NCBI GenBank assembly: GCA_963920525.1 | Contig: OY986436.1 | Location: 86,504,289 to 86,568,288 of the forward strand | Length of the DNA: 64,000 bases | Reading direction: 5' to 3' | Source: Dichetophora obliterata | Taxonomy: Eukaryota; Arthropoda; Insecta; Diptera; Sciomyzidae | Shown: in pieces, positions 10,073 to 21,881 of the stretch | How the letters are laid out: every line of letters begins with the position of its first letter | Numbering within the stretch: position 1 is the stretch's first letter | Notes under the pieces: generated by a model | Databases searched by the model: none | Told to the model about the DNA's origin: nothing | The model's input: only the letters and a program-made list of their open reading frames with translations | Program-made: the position numbers and the translations under genes

Positions 10073-10389
10073 AGTCCATTTATTCATCGAAACGCATTTA
10101 GTTTTGGTCACATTAAAGGGCAATGCGATTAAAAACGGCTTAGTTTTTTTGTATCATTTTAGTGAAAGACCAATAAAAACATTTTTTATATAAAATAGAC
10201 ATGGAATGAAGAGCAAATATAGTAAAATTATGCTAAACAATTCATTTTTTTCTTTATATCCTAACAAGTTTTTCGAAAATAAAGATAAAAAACTATTTTC
10301 AAATTTGCAAAAATGTTTTTCAAAATATGCTTTTCGCAAAATCAACAGAATAAATTTTTTTCATTTGCACGTTTTCTCTATTGCTCCTA

Positions 10390-10668
10390 TATTTCTCTAA
10401 GTATGTATATAAGGGCGGGTCGATTTAAAAATCGCCCATTGCTCAGTAAAAATCGTATTCTAGGCATCAAAATAAGAAACTTTGCCCGAGGAACTATACC
10501 TCTTAAACGAATTCCTATGCCCCAACTCTTCCGTAGGATCAAATTTTGAAAAATCCCTCTTTGACCCATTTAGAGTGCCCCAATCGAGTCCAAATGTATG
10601 ACTGACCCCCACTAACTTTGGAGGGCCGATCCACCCATGCCAGTAGCACATCCCTGGAACCCCCAGGT
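10390..10668. repeat. GC-richer unique-looking block, probable interspersed repeat
   Basis: Between strongly AT-rich flanks, ~280 bp are much richer in G and C and open in several frames on both strands (TATAAGGGCGGGTCGATTTA near its start, GGAGGGCCGATCCACCC near its end). No protein motif is visible. Composition and sharp edges suggest an inserted repeat whose family I cannot name. Confidence 0.4.
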
Positions 10669-10671
10669 CAT

Positions 10672-10713
10672 AATATATATATATATATATACATATATAT
10701 ACATTGTATATAC
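10672..10713. repeat. (TA)n microsatellite
   Basis: About 40 bp of alternating AT with rare C and G interruptions. Confidence 0.9.
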
Positions 10714-10739
10714 ATTTTTTACGAAAAATAGAATTTATA

Positions 10740-13700
10740 TATTCTATTCGCCAAAAGAGTTAATGAATTTTTGGTATTTATCTACTGTGCACCGTACTGT
10801 TTTTCTTTTGTACTTTTCTTGATTCTACTTAATTTGGTGTATAATATATAACAAGATCTACTCGAGCGTATACGTCTACTAAGACACATGGTAAGACCAG
10901 GATAACTTTTTGGTTAAGTACTATTTTCATAAGTTATAAATTCTTTAAGACTAATAATTAAGATAAAAACTGCTATGTGTTCTGGTATTTAAGAAATAAA
11001 AAGTTTTTGTAGAAACTAGAAAGTTTACTTTTTTACTTTTTTTTTTTCGAGCGCCAAGGTACTATAAGAGATATTTAATATTAAGTTAAAACAACTAAAA
11101 TTAACTTTTTATTAATTACTAATTATATATCATAAACCTCAATTTCAAAATCAAAGCACCAAAGTCAAGAGCTTTCCAAAGTCACTTCACTAGCAAGAAT
11201 TATTTACATCAACATTTACATTTACATTTTGAATCCATAAATCTTCACCCTAAATATTTTTTTTAATAAACATAAGAACACACATAAAGATACTAGCAGA
11301 TACAAAAACTTGTTTAAGTAGATATAAGTTTTGCTAATTAGTTGTCACGTCTCAACGGATCTCAATCAAAAAAGAGAGAGATCTTCTGCCCCCTTAAGTA
11401 TGGTTCAAGTTTTTTCTATTTCTATTTAACTTATTTTTAAAAAAAAATCATTTTCTAAAAAACTCAGTTTTATATATTAGATACCATAAGAAATAGTTTA
11501 CAAGATCTTACTTAAGTCGCCGAGATGAAGAAACATGTATAAGATACTTTTTTTACTTATTTACTAGGCGCGTCCAGATGGCATCAATGACATCAAAAAA
11601 TCTTTAAACATTTTTTTCTGTAAACAATGTTTTTCGACCTGGTTGACGTGATTACGAAAAAACTTTTCAATCGATCGGGCTAATATTATTGCACATACAT
11701 TTACTTATTTCTCGTTGAAAAATTATAAATATTTAAAATTTTTTTGATGTTACCTAATATAAAAAAGGTTAAAAAATTCAAAACTCTGCCATTTTGTTCT
11801 TTGTCCCAAAATACATGATACTACTGCCGAACATAGCGAGTAACTTAAGTTTAAATAAGAATTTTGAATTTTTCAGATGTTCCAGAGCTGAGAAATCATG
11901 TCAACATTGTTGCCTCTAGTTGGCCTTAATATCCGCCATGTCTAAGTTAAAAAGTTAAAATAAATTTTCAAATTAAATATATTTGATGTCAAATTAAATT
12001 TTTCGATAAAAAAACATCCTAAAAATATGTCCAAAAGAACCAGACTGACCCCCTTAATAGAATTGTATGACTGAAAATTGAAGATTTACAGACAATCAAT
12101 GCTAGACAGTTTAAATTGCAATCGTCTAATGCGACGATTTAGAACAATTTATCATAAATACTCTTCCATGAATTGTATAAATAATTCTATAACGCAATTA
12201 ACTTAACTAATGACTAATTTAACTAATTTAATTCCTAAATTCTTGAAGTACAACAGCGTATTTTGCTGATTGTTGCGATCGACTTAAACTATTTGCGACT
12301 GTCTTCAAGCTAGTCAAACAAGTGAGTAGAACAAACGTGTCATACTCAAGCGATTGATTACACTTGGCGACAACCCATGTGTGTTATGGTAGCCACTACA
12401 ACTTTATGATGTTTTATAGTTCTCTAACTTCAAAATAAGGATAAAAATTCAATTCTATGGACAAGTTTATTACAGCCATTTTTAAAAAGTGCTCATACAT
12501 TTTTGATCACAAGTAACTCATCAAATTAAATAACTAACAAATAATATTGTAACAATTTTTAAAATTTTTCATGTTTTTAGAAATGAACTTAAATAGAATT
12601 ACGGAAAAATATTTCGATAATAATACACATTCACATTAAGGCGCCTCACGAAAAAACATTGTTCTGCACAAATGCTCACAATAGTCCTTGGCTTATGTTA
12701 TGATGTTTTCCCAAATATTTCGGCTCTAGCGATAGCCATCCGTGAGCTGGAATGGTTTGAAATAACCTCTAAAAATCGAGTTTTTTATAAAAATGTTGGC
12801 TGCCGTGTTAATTTCAAGTAAAAAAAAGATCAGAAATAGTAGCAATAAAAAAGCTCTACCAATCTGCATCAAAAAATATAAAATTTTTTCCACGGGAGCA
12901 AAGATATGCGGATTTTCATAAATTTTTTTGAATTTTTTTTATATTATTTTCTCTTCAATTCAAATAACCTCATTATTTTTAATGCGATTCTCGTTTTCAA
13001 GAAAATTGATGAGTTTGTGATTATTTAATGCGTCAAGTACCTGAAAATGGAATGTGTTAACAATTTCAAATATAATTTTGTATTATTTAAATTTTCTCAT
13101 TAATTTTTATCAAAAATAATTCGTTTTATTTAGAAAACTGTCTTTGTTGTTTTGAATTTTTTATGAATTTTATTTTGAAAAATTGTACAAATTTTTTTTT
13201 GTATTTCCATTAAAGTTTGCTCCGAACCAATAAATAATTTTAGTAATAAAACATATTTGTTAGTTTTTCAATTAAAAATTTTTTTCATATATTAAATAAC
13301 CAAATCAGACGATTCGTTCTCGAGTAGTCATAAAAACTTATCAATAGCTTTTCGAAAATCGACTTTTTAAAAAAGAATTTAAAAAACAAGAACTTATTCA
13401 TAGAACTTAAAATTTTTTATATTTGTAGTTCGGAAATATGTAATGGCTACCGGAACACATACATTTTTTTAGATTTGTCACCTACTGTTGTCTAATATTT
13501 GGACAGGTTCGACGCACAGAAGAAAGTGGAATGAATAGCCTCTCATAAACCAAATAAACTATTAAGTGAGCGTGTTTTGAACGAGTTGTAACTGCCTTAA
13601 ATGCTTATTGGTAATATGTGTATTAACATGGCTTTGAAGCTAAAGCTGTTCGTTATGTCATAACTGCGTACAAGTTTTATTGTTGTACTCGTATGTATGT

Positions 13701-14115
13701 ATAAGCATGATATATTGCATGATATATTCTATGTACTATGACGGCATGTTAATGGAAGTAAAGCAGCTTGTAAATAACAAATTATCTATTTACTAATAGT
13801 TTTTCTGTGAATCTCAGAAGATTTTTTGTAAAATTTTCGTATTTCTAGAATAACAACAAATAACAACAGAATTGAATTTAATAATCGACAGAGCGAAATT
13901 TGTTGCCATTTTCATGTGAAAGTAATTAGCAATTAACTCCATTATTTATTGTTCATTGTTTCAATAGCTTATAAATGAATGAATTACAAAAGTTGAAGGT
14001 CTTTATAGCTTATTAAGTTATTGCAGCAATCTGTTGGATTGAGGGTGAAGATGTATGTACGTTTTACATTAAAAATCTTCAGCTGTCGACAGTTGTAAAC
14101 AATCAATATTTACAT
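10740..14115. other. 3.4-kb AT-rich non-coding stretch
   Basis: I see no gene, RNA or clear repeat. It holds long A and T runs and no frame with recognisable protein content. A short phrase (TGGAATGGTTTGAAATA) near 12750 recurs near 39910, hinting at decayed repeats. Confidence 0.55.
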
Positions 14116-14117
14116 TA

Positions 14118-14348
14118 GGGGTACTCACGATTCAGTGCACTTGCCTGTGCAATTGGGGACTTGTGCCGTTGTGCAGTTAGGTTTTCGTGAACACACCACC
14201 ATCACTATTTCAAAGCTATTTCAAGTTTAAGGCAATAGTAAAAAGCACTTGTGCAGATTTTTGACGTACGTACATTTTGTTTTTGTAAAGTGCACAAGTC
14301 TTCAAGTCCTCAACTGCACAGGCAAGTGCACTGAATCGTGAATACCCC
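14118..14348. mobile_element. MITE of the GGGGTATTCAC family, copy 1 (complete)
   Basis: Inverted ends begin GGGGTAYTCACGATTCAGTG and extend about 40 bp (left 14118-14157, right 14309-14348). A TA lies on each side. The body contains TTTTTGACGTACGT and repeated ACTTGTGCA / TGCACAAG. Two further copies are at 23995 and 43678. It is 231 bp and non-coding. TA flanks suggest Tc1/mariner mobilisation, but the palindromic flank TTA/TAA leaves this open. Confidence 0.85.
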
Positions 14349-14454
14349 TAATATTTGGACATCGAGTTCGGTTTATACAGTGTTTTTGAAGGAAAGACTT
14401 GCGATTAAGCAACAAAGTTGTGCGCCTATTTTACAAGTATATATGATACTTATT

Positions 14455-14658
14455 CAGCCCAATCATGAAACATTGTCTCCCGGGAGTTGTAAAAGGGAGT
14501 TTCCGGTTTTAAGATAGCAGAAAAAGACATCTCATTTTTTTTACACTCATGAATATTGGCGGTTGATAAACAACATTGCATTAACAATTTCCAAAAAGTT
14601 TTTAAACTTTATCTTAAAAACGGAAACTCTCGGGAGAAAATGTTTCATGATTATTCTA
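14455..14658. mobile_element. MITE of the CAGCCCAATCATGAAA family, copy 1
   Basis: Left end CAGCCCAATCATGAAACA with CTCCCGGGAG inside; right end carries CTCGGGAGAAAATGTTTC and then ATGATT. A related larger copy lies at 21882-22227. The right terminal bases have diverged. It is non-coding. Confidence 0.7.
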
Positions 14659-14840
14659 ATTGAATAAATTTACTTTATTAAATTATTACATCATAATTTG
14701 ATTTTAACGAATATAACAATTATGAAAATGGTGTTTTTTAATAAATCATGTTCCTTTATCTGTTATTTGATTTTAATAGATATTATATATAATGGTATTG
14801 AAGGATTTTTAAAAAATATAATTTTGCCTAATTTTTTAGG

Positions 14841-15415
14841 CCTACGATCAAACGAAGAATAACTCTGGCCAACAGGTGTTACTTTGGGCTCAGTAGGCAA
14901 TTGAGAAGCAGAGCCCTCTCTCGACGAACGAAAATCACGCTCTATAAATCGCTCATCATGCCCGTCCTACTTTATGCATCACAAACCTGGACGCTGAGCA
15001 GTTAAGATGAAAAGACTTTAGGAGCATTCGAGAGAAAGATTCTTCGTAAGATCTTCGGACCAATCTGCGTCAATAGCGAGTACCGAATACGGTAGAATGA
15101 TGAACTGTATGAGCTGTACGCTGACATCGACATAGTCAAGTGCATTAAAATCGAGCGGCTTCGCTGGCTTGGTCATGTTCAGCGCATGAAAGATGATGCT
15201 CCAGTGAAGAAAACATTCGATTCGGTACCCAACGGCGGTCAACGCAGAAGAGGACGACTGCATCTTCGTTGGAAAGACCAAGTAGAGGGCAACCTGACGA
15301 AGCTTGGAATTTCCAACTGGCGCCAGCAAGCGATGGACAGAAATGGCTGGCGCAAATTCTTAGATGAGGCCAAGACTGACATACGGTTGAAGAGCCAACT
15401 AAGTAAGTAAGTTAG
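14841..15415 (+). mobile_element. 5'-truncated non-LTR retrotransposon, copy 2
   Basis: The same LINE as copy 1, ending in AAGTAAGTAAGTTAG. It is truncated further 5', at 14846 after five untemplated-looking bases. A perfect 12-bp duplication TAATTTTTTAGG lies at 14829-14840 and 15416-15427. Both copies having 12-bp duplications supports a shared insertion mechanism. Confidence 0.88.
14846..15410 (+). pseudogene. Reverse transcriptase C-terminal fragment, copy 2
   Basis: Closely similar to copy 1. Two nonsense changes are visible by comparison: TTA to TAA near 15002 (SLDEK in copy 1) and TGG to TAG near 15093 (RWNDEL in copy 1). Downstream the frame is open to the end (MKDDAPVKKTFDS through DEAKTDIRLKSQLSK). 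The extra base that shifts copy 1 is absent here, so the two copies decayed independently. Confidence 0.85.
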
Positions 15416-15427
15416 TAATTTTTTAGG

Positions 15428-16139
15428 TTAGAGTTACCTAAATTTCAACTCAAGTTTTTTCCTTATATCTTAAAAATACCATCCAGTTTAAAAGATTTCC
15501 TTTTTTCTCGTTACAAGAAAAAAAAAATTTGAAATTTAATTTAGTTTCTTGAAATGTCGCACATAAGCTTTGGCTTCAAATAAGCACTCTGAATTTAAAA
15601 TTTGGCAAAATAGAATGAAAAGAAATGCTTGTTCCTCGCGCACCCAAGTGATTTATCTCAAACATGGTTTGAGGCTAGGATAACAAAAAACGTTTACACA
15701 AGCAAGCACAACACGAACTCTTTTATGATGAAGTTTTGTTACATTTTGAAACGAAGCTTATTTCTTGCTTGAATAGTAGATTTGCTTGCATGAATGGAGC
15801 AAAAACTGGCATAAAAAATGACAGATTTTTACATTTTTTAAACATATTCCTGACCGTACCGCGATTCAAAACGTGCGACCTCTCGATCATTAGATGGCTA
15901 TACTATTAGTCTCTATGTCATCGTTACATGTTAGTTATAGTTGTTGATTCATTAGGGCAATTCAGAATCTTGTGTATTTGAGATTCGAAATAAATGCAAT
16001 TTTAATAATTTAAGAATAGTCTTTCTCGGTTTACTTTGCAACACATTTTGCAGAACATGAAATTTGATAAAAAGCAAAATTATACTCTACGGAGAATTTT
16101 GCTTAGATAAATTTTATGTCGGAAAAAGCTCTAAGAATG
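15428..16139. other. AT-rich non-coding stretch
   Basis: Nothing supported beyond chance open frames. Confidence 0.5.
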
Positions 16140-16289
16140 CTGCCAGAGTGAGCGCCTATTCAGACAAGCAGGCAGGCAGATACAGGCATAAACCTGTGAA
16201 GAAACAAGAAAAATATAAAACCAAACTGACTTTTATCTCGCTTTTTCGTACAGTTTGTCTGCCTGAATCGGCGTTCACTCTGTCCGCAA
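16140..16289. mobile_element. Small MITE candidate
   Basis: Imperfect inverted ends of about 35 bp: CAGAGTGAGCGCCTATTCAG on the left pairs with CTGAATCGGCGTTCACTCTG on the right, continuing into GACAAGCAGG / CAGTTTGTCTG. The 76-residue open frame spanning it is a by-product of the foldback. No target duplication identified. Confidence 0.6.
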
Positions 16290-16594
16290 CCTAAGGCACG
16301 ATTAATGTGTTTTTTTATTTGATCATGTTACATATCACATTTTTTCGCCTTGACTTTTTCCACCCTCCGCTGTCAATCTGCAAATTCAGTTCTAAAAGCG
16401 CATAGTAAATATAAACTATGGATTTTTTTGTTTTGTGCATTTGCTAGAGCGTAGTTAGTGCATCTCTGTATATTTTGTTTGTGTAGAGTAAAAATATACT
16501 CTACCAATTTACAAATGCTATGATGCAAGATAATTTGCACAAGATTGTTAGTTGCCCTATAGTAAATATTTTATTCTCTTGTTTATTTCCTTAG

Positions 16595-16714
16595 AGAAGC
16601 AATCAGCGGATCCTACACTCATTGATCGCAGTGAATCAGTTAAGAGGTGACGCCTTGGATTGTGAGCCACTTTTTCTCCCAATGATAATTTTTATTTGTG
16701 TCGTAATTTTTTAA
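16595..16714 (+). other. Exon-like open segment behind a strong splice acceptor
   Basis: A pyrimidine-rich acceptor (TTCTCTTGTTTATTTCCTTAG) ends at 16594. From 16595 one frame reads SNQRILHSLIAVNQLRGDALD and ends in a hydrophobic tail with a stop near 16712. An internal GTGAGC could act as a donor. Composition is less AT-rich than its surroundings. No family is recognised and chance is a fair alternative. Confidence 0.25.
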
Positions 16715-16719
16715 GGATG

Positions 16720-18374
16720 ACAATGAAAACCCAAATTTACAGGAAAATTGTTGTAAAGAGCTATTGGGTAAGCAAAAAATTAAGAAAACAAGCTTTTCAG
16801 TATCCCAGGATTATCCGAATTTGAAATAAAAATCCCGCCATTACTTTGGATTCAGACAAGCAGACAATTATGAAAACTGAATTAACCAGAAAATTCAATG
16901 AATATTTTTATATACAGTGACTTACAGTGTTCATAAGAAGACACATTCGAAGTAGCTCCGCTTTAAATTTTTATTTTCAATGCATATTTAAAATTAAAGT
17001 ATCCAAAAAAAGACTTTTCCTAAGCTAAAAATAATAATTTTTTTAAATTATTATATTTATTTTGTATCTATTGCGACTAAGTTTGTATACTCCTTTAAGA
17101 TTTAAAAAACCTTAACAACCATTTGTAAATACATAAAGTCGACTTTTGCAGCAATTTATTATGTTTAAGGTAAACAGGCGATCTAATTTTCTATGTTTAG
17201 GAACAAATTTACTTAAAAGCACTCGTAAAAATTTAATTTTAAGACAGGCAATATCTATCGGGTGGTTCTTTTACGCAAAGAAGTTATCACCTGGCTCTCA
17301 TTTAAATGTTTGATGCCGAAAATGAGTCATGAATCTTTCAGAAGGATTTTGCAAGAGTATGCAGATAGTACTAAGATAGGACTTCTAAAAATTAAAATGA
17401 AAAGATGTGGATAACAGGTAACATTGAAAGTTTTGCATATGAATTTTTCAGCAAAAAGGCGCTAACCCACATTCAAATAACTTTAATTTTCTACCACCGA
17501 CAGACGAAGGATTTTAAAGTTCTGAGCTTGCAGATACCATTGTATGAAGGACTTCTAAGAATAAAATTAAGAAATGGTGAAAGAAGTTGTAGTTAACTTT
17601 TTTTATGTGGGTTTAATTGCCCCAAGCCCTTCAAATATACTTCGATATTGTCATATAAAATTAAAACATTTTGTTAATTTTTTTTTGTGAACCAAATCAT
17701 CTTACTGTTAATAATATTTCCAATTTCTGAAAAATTATTCAAGTATTTTAACTTTTAATTAAATAAGCTTTTCGGATTTTTTTAATCTTCTTCTTGTTAA
17801 TCACAAGTAGTTTCTTATTCGAAAGAATAGAAAAGGTTGCATTTTTATTAATATTTCCAAAAAATGTTGTAATATTTTAATCACGGGTTCCCACAACTAA
17901 AATTCCAAGATTAAAAGGGGCTGAACTCGTTCGGGATCCCGGGATTGACTGCCCTTGTATATGTATATGATATAAGCGTACATTTAAGTGCTCATAAATT
18001 TTACGAAACTGAAACGTCACGTGATGGGTTTTTTGCTTATGTTAACGTTGTGGGGGGAAAATTACGTTTTAGAGCCGTGCTTATTATCTTCAACGAAAAT
18101 ACTCAACCGGTTTATAAATTGAGATTTTACTAGATAATAAGGAGAGAAACTCGAGTAAGAAAGCTTATTACAAAAAATAATGAATAAATTATAATAAATT
18201 AAAGTGATTAAGCTTCAATTTTTTAAGTTTAGGAACATTAAGTTTTTTCTACCAATTCTACAATCAGAATTTTGTATTTGCTGATTATAACATTTTTCGT
18301 TTACTGAAAATCTTTACTGTTGCCAAAACTTATTTTGGTATCATTTTGACTACAACTATAGGAATATTAGGTCT
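16720..18374. other. AT-rich non-coding stretch with one direct repeat
   Basis: A diverged direct repeat is visible: GCAGATAGTACTAAGATAGG with GACTTCTAAAAATTAAAATG (17360-17403) against GCAGATACCATTG and GGACTTCTAAGAATAAAA (17530-17577). No gene supported. Confidence 0.45.
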
Positions 18375-18511
18375 GTTCCCGTACTCTATTCAAGTAGCTT
18401 GGAGTTGCTTGAAAGCGTTATTTTACAAATTTTTAAAGCTCGAGAGAGAAGACTAGCATGCAAAATCTCACTCTCTCATCTATTACAATTACTTGAAGTT
18501 AGTACGGAAAT
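18375..18511. mobile_element. Small MITE candidate
   Basis: Imperfect inverted ends: TTCCCGTACTCTATTCAAGTA on the left against TACTTGAAGTTAGTACGGAA on the right, about 137 bp apart. CTCGAGAGAGAAG and CTCACTCTCTCAT also pair loosely inside. No target duplication found. Confidence 0.5.
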
Positions 18512-18688
18512 CATAGTTTTAACTCCCAATCGTGTTAATTGAAAGTTGAATTCAAAGGTCCACTAATTAAATGTTCCTACAAGGAAACGGTACTATTTAA
18601 GTAAAACATATAACTACATGCTATGTTCGTATGTTGTCATGATTCTATGTTATTTTTAATTCAAGTCTCTATGCTTTTTATATGTATC

Positions 18689-19006
18689 ATAGCCGATAAA
18701 CATAGCGACAAGCGACGAACGCCAATTGTCAAAAGATGTTTTCTTATGTAGATGTATTTTTTGAAGACAACACGACAAAGTGAGAACACGATGACAATTG
18801 TTGCTGCCGCAGACTTCAATCTATTTCTAATTCGATAGACGACAAAAGCGAACGTAGAGGAGTTCATTTATTTTTTGTATGAAATACGGACTGTCGCTGT
18901 TGCATTCGTTATAATCAAGGCGTCAATAATACTGCGACATTTCTCTCTGACGGCAAGTTTTCGTTTTGTCGGTGGACGCCTGTTGCAGTCAATGTGTATC
19001 GGCTAT
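18689..19006. mobile_element. MITE candidate with ATAGCCGATA ends
   Basis: Inverted ends ATAGCCGATAAACATAGCGA (left) and the complement of ATAGCCGATACACATTGACT (right), extending imperfectly over about 45 bp (CGAACGCC against GGCGTCC). Length ~318 bp, no coding content. Flanks show no clear duplication. Confidence 0.6.
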
Positions 19007-19317
19007 CAGACGTAACTCAATTTTGAATTCGAGTACATTTGATAATTTAACCTACTGTTTATAGATGGATATATTACCGATTTTGTTTAAGGACTTTTTT
19101 TATGTTTTTACATGTGAAATCCCATGTAAAAATATGGACCTTTTTTGCATGGGATTATAGATTTGTTAGATTGCCAATTTTCAACCAAGAATCAAATACG
19201 GTAACCATCGCACTATAGGATTCGGCAGTTTTGAGCGTCCAAAATTATTACATTTTGTAAATAGTCTTAATTTGATTTTCGATATTCTTAACCCAGTATT
19301 CTTGACCCAGTAAATCA
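19007..19317. other. AT-rich non-coding stretch
   Basis: No feature seen. Confidence 0.5.
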
Positions 19318-19735
19318 GCCTTTGTAGTCCAGTGGAGAGTGCACTAGACTATCAACCCAGAGGTCCCTGGTTCGAATCCAGACTCGGGCATAGTTCTTTT
19401 CACTTTCTTTGTTCTTTCCTACACTTCAGAATTATGAAAAACTAAAAATAAAAATCCACAGATAAATTGTGGAAAATGTGGAATTAAAGGACAGGAACAC
19501 AACTAAGGGCTAGAATTGCTTGCCGGGGTTAAGTCATAACACTAGCCTCGGTTACAAGCAATTCAAATTGTCTTTCACGGTTGTTTCACCTAAACAATAA
19601 TTCACGTATGGTTCCAATCAATTCCTCTAAATAAATCTATACCTTTCCTTTCAGGTCAAAGACCAAACCTTGTTTGTATAAGGCGCATGCCTTGATTCTT
19701 TGATCTTTTAAAAAAAGTAAAAAGTAAAAGTATGA
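19318..19735 (+). repeat. tRNA-derived SINE
   Basis: The head resembles a tRNA with both internal polymerase III promoter boxes: A box TAGTCCAGTGGAGAGT (~19325) and B box GGTTCGAATCCAG (~19371). The acceptor stem is degenerate (GCCTTTG against CTCGGGC), so it is not a functional tRNA. A ~340-bp unrelated body follows, ending in an A-rich tail of AAAGT repeats near 19735. A convincing target duplication was not found. Confidence 0.7.
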
Positions 19736-20600
19736 CTACTAATGGGTCATATATGACAAATTTCAAATATATATCAAGTGAAAAGGAATATATTTTTGCT
19801 AAGAAAATTCTTATTAAAAATGTCCCTCTTTTGATTTTTTTGTCTTATATAAACCTTCCCAAACCCTTTCCAAGATACAACCAACCTGTTATTTTTTAAA
19901 CTGTGGTAATGAAAATGAATCTTTTAGGCAAATAGTTATCAAACATGTATTTGATGTTTTACCATTTTTAACCGCATACGGCCACTGGGTCTTGTATGGT
20001 GGTTCACCAATAATTTTCATATAGTCGCTTTTAATAAGAGATTGGCGTAGTTTTCATACCATAATGGTGTAAATAAACCTATCTGCAGTGTAGAGAAAAA
20101 CTATATCCGATTGGGCTTAATCTGCCAAAAATTTTCTTTATTAGTTTTTAGAAATATTTATTAAAATTAATAAATGCGGTTGGGGAGGGTTTTTGCGTCA
20201 AGCCGATGTCAAGTTTTTAGGGTACGTAAATTAAAGTTCAAGAATATGAAAAATCCACAAATTTTTAAAAAAATATGTTGTTTTTTTTTTTCTTTCTAAG
20301 CAGTCGAAATCGAACGGTTCTAAAAAATCGTGATGCTAAAAATTATGTAAATTGATATGATAATTATGTATATCTCATTATTGTTTTCAATTTAACCTGC
20401 TTGTAACATTTTTCGATGCTAGGAACAAAAATTTTGATTTTACTGCATAAAAAATTGTAAGTTAAGGGTTGACATTTGCGATATATTTATTAAAACTTGG
20501 AGTCTCTTTACTTACATAACAAAACACTTGTTACCGCATAACTAAAATGTCTGAAAATCCTAAAATCCTTAGCAGGTACACGAAAGCTTAATAATTATAT
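19736..20600. other. AT-rich non-coding stretch
   Basis: No gene or repeat supported. Confidence 0.5.
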
Positions 20601-20604
20601 TTAA

Positions 20605-20650
20605 CCATCATCGGTCCCCTGTATGCGCACGCATACAATTTTGATATTTA
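20605..20650. mobile_element. Isolated piggyBac-type terminus
   Basis: TTAA at 20601-20604 is followed by CCATCATCGGTCCCCTGTATG and a short palindrome CGCACGCATAC. This matches the ends of the piggyBac element at 29168-32046 (CCCTCATCGGTCCC read from its right end). No partner end was found nearby, so it is a solo or truncated terminus of the same family. Confidence 0.65.
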
Positions 20651-20775
20651 ACCTTGAATAAAATAAAAACGATTCAGCGGAATGACCTTGTATTTTGCAA
20701 AGTAGAATTATTTTGCCTGAACAACCAAAAAAACCCGTTTTTGAATTTGTACCCTTACTGTATTTGCCTGTGCAG

Positions 20776-20911
20776 TTACCCAGCAGGCAATTACGCGAGT
20801 GCTTCGCAAAAGAAGGCATGCGAGCACTGCTACAATTGGCGTCAATACACCTTCCATGATCACTGCATTGATGAGCGCTTCTGTAAGCCCTACTTATTGA
20901 AGGAGTTGTAA
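20776..20911 (+). CDS. Terminal exon of an unidentified, cysteine-containing host gene (partial)
   Basis: A strong acceptor (CCTTACTGTATTTGCCTGTGCAG) ends at 20775. From there one frame reads YPAGNYASASQKKACEHCYN, then WRQYTFHDHCIDERF and a short lysine/leucine C-terminus, stopping at 20911. Codon third positions are rich in G and C (for example GAT CAC TGC ATT GAT GAG CGC TTC) in an otherwise AT-rich window, as expected for a selected fly exon. The frame enters with one base completing a split codon, so the preceding donor must be phase 2. Four cysteines occur (CEHC, HC, FC). The family is not recognised and no matching upstream exon is certain. An ATTAAATAA signal-like string lies about 80 nt downstream. 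Confidence 0.5.
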
Positions 20912-21881
20912 AAATATTTTCTTCCTTATGTGCGATGTGTTTGAGATTCCAATGCGCTTTTATTTGTTTATATATGTTTACTATGAAATATTATTAAATA
21001 ATCAAAATCAAATCAAAATAGTTTCGTATTCTAAACTTTTAAAAGGTAATTAAACCTTTTATTAATAAATTAAAAAATTGACAAAAAATTCCGTATATTT
21101 TTGTGATGTGTTAATTAAAATTAAAAATTATGCATTAAATCAGTTGAAAAAGCGACTTTTTAAGGAGCTAGGTATGTTTTAAAATCGATAACTTTATTTT
21201 TGTCTTATTAGGTAGTAAAATTTGTCTAGAATATTTGAAATAAATTGGACTAAAACCCGATGAGATAGAGTCTTGGAAGTTCCGTCCATCAGGCCATGTC
21301 AGCCTGGAATTAAAACTTCAATTGCGTTTTTCTCAAAACCTATTTTTAAAGTCGGTTGTCATGATTTCTCAAAAAGTTATGAACCGATCTTGTTCATATT
21401 TGGCACACTTTAAGATAACATTTTCTAGTGCTTGAACGAAGGATTATTATTTTGCTTTTTTTTCTCATTGCAACTAATTTCATTCAAATTTAATTGCAAA
21501 AAAACAATTCCGCCTAAAGATTGTTTGCTTGATTACTCAAGCATTTTTTCGTTTCTTCCCTGCAGTGTAAGAAAAATCAGCAGTAAATTATGAACAGTTT
21601 TTATACTAGTTCAAAACAAAATATTTAATATTTTCTCACAATTTACTAATTACAAAAATGGTTGAAACCGAATTAGTTAAACAATAAACCAGTTGCAAAA
21701 CTAACCAAACGGAACTAGTTTAAAATGATCAAAACTAACTACTTGCACAACTAGTTAAAGCCTAATACTTTTGAAAATAGTGGAATATTTTCCAGGTGAT
21801 GTCAACAAACACAGCCTACCATACAAAAGTTCAAACTTTTACAGCTTTTAACTGTTACTTGCGCTGACATTTAAGGACAAT
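20912..21881. other. AT-rich non-coding stretch
   Basis: Probable 3' UTR of the preceding exon at its start, then nothing supported. Around 21656-21765 several degenerate AACTAGTT-like words occur. Confidence 0.4.

Noticed and set aside
9907..10132. Two overlapping open frames of 64 and 71 residues
   Set aside because: Both run through the perfect hairpin; opening on both arms follows from the inverted repeat.
15018..15329. Minus-strand 103-residue frame and its relatives at 6857-7302
   Set aside because: They are antisense shadows of the two LINE reverse transcriptase fragments.
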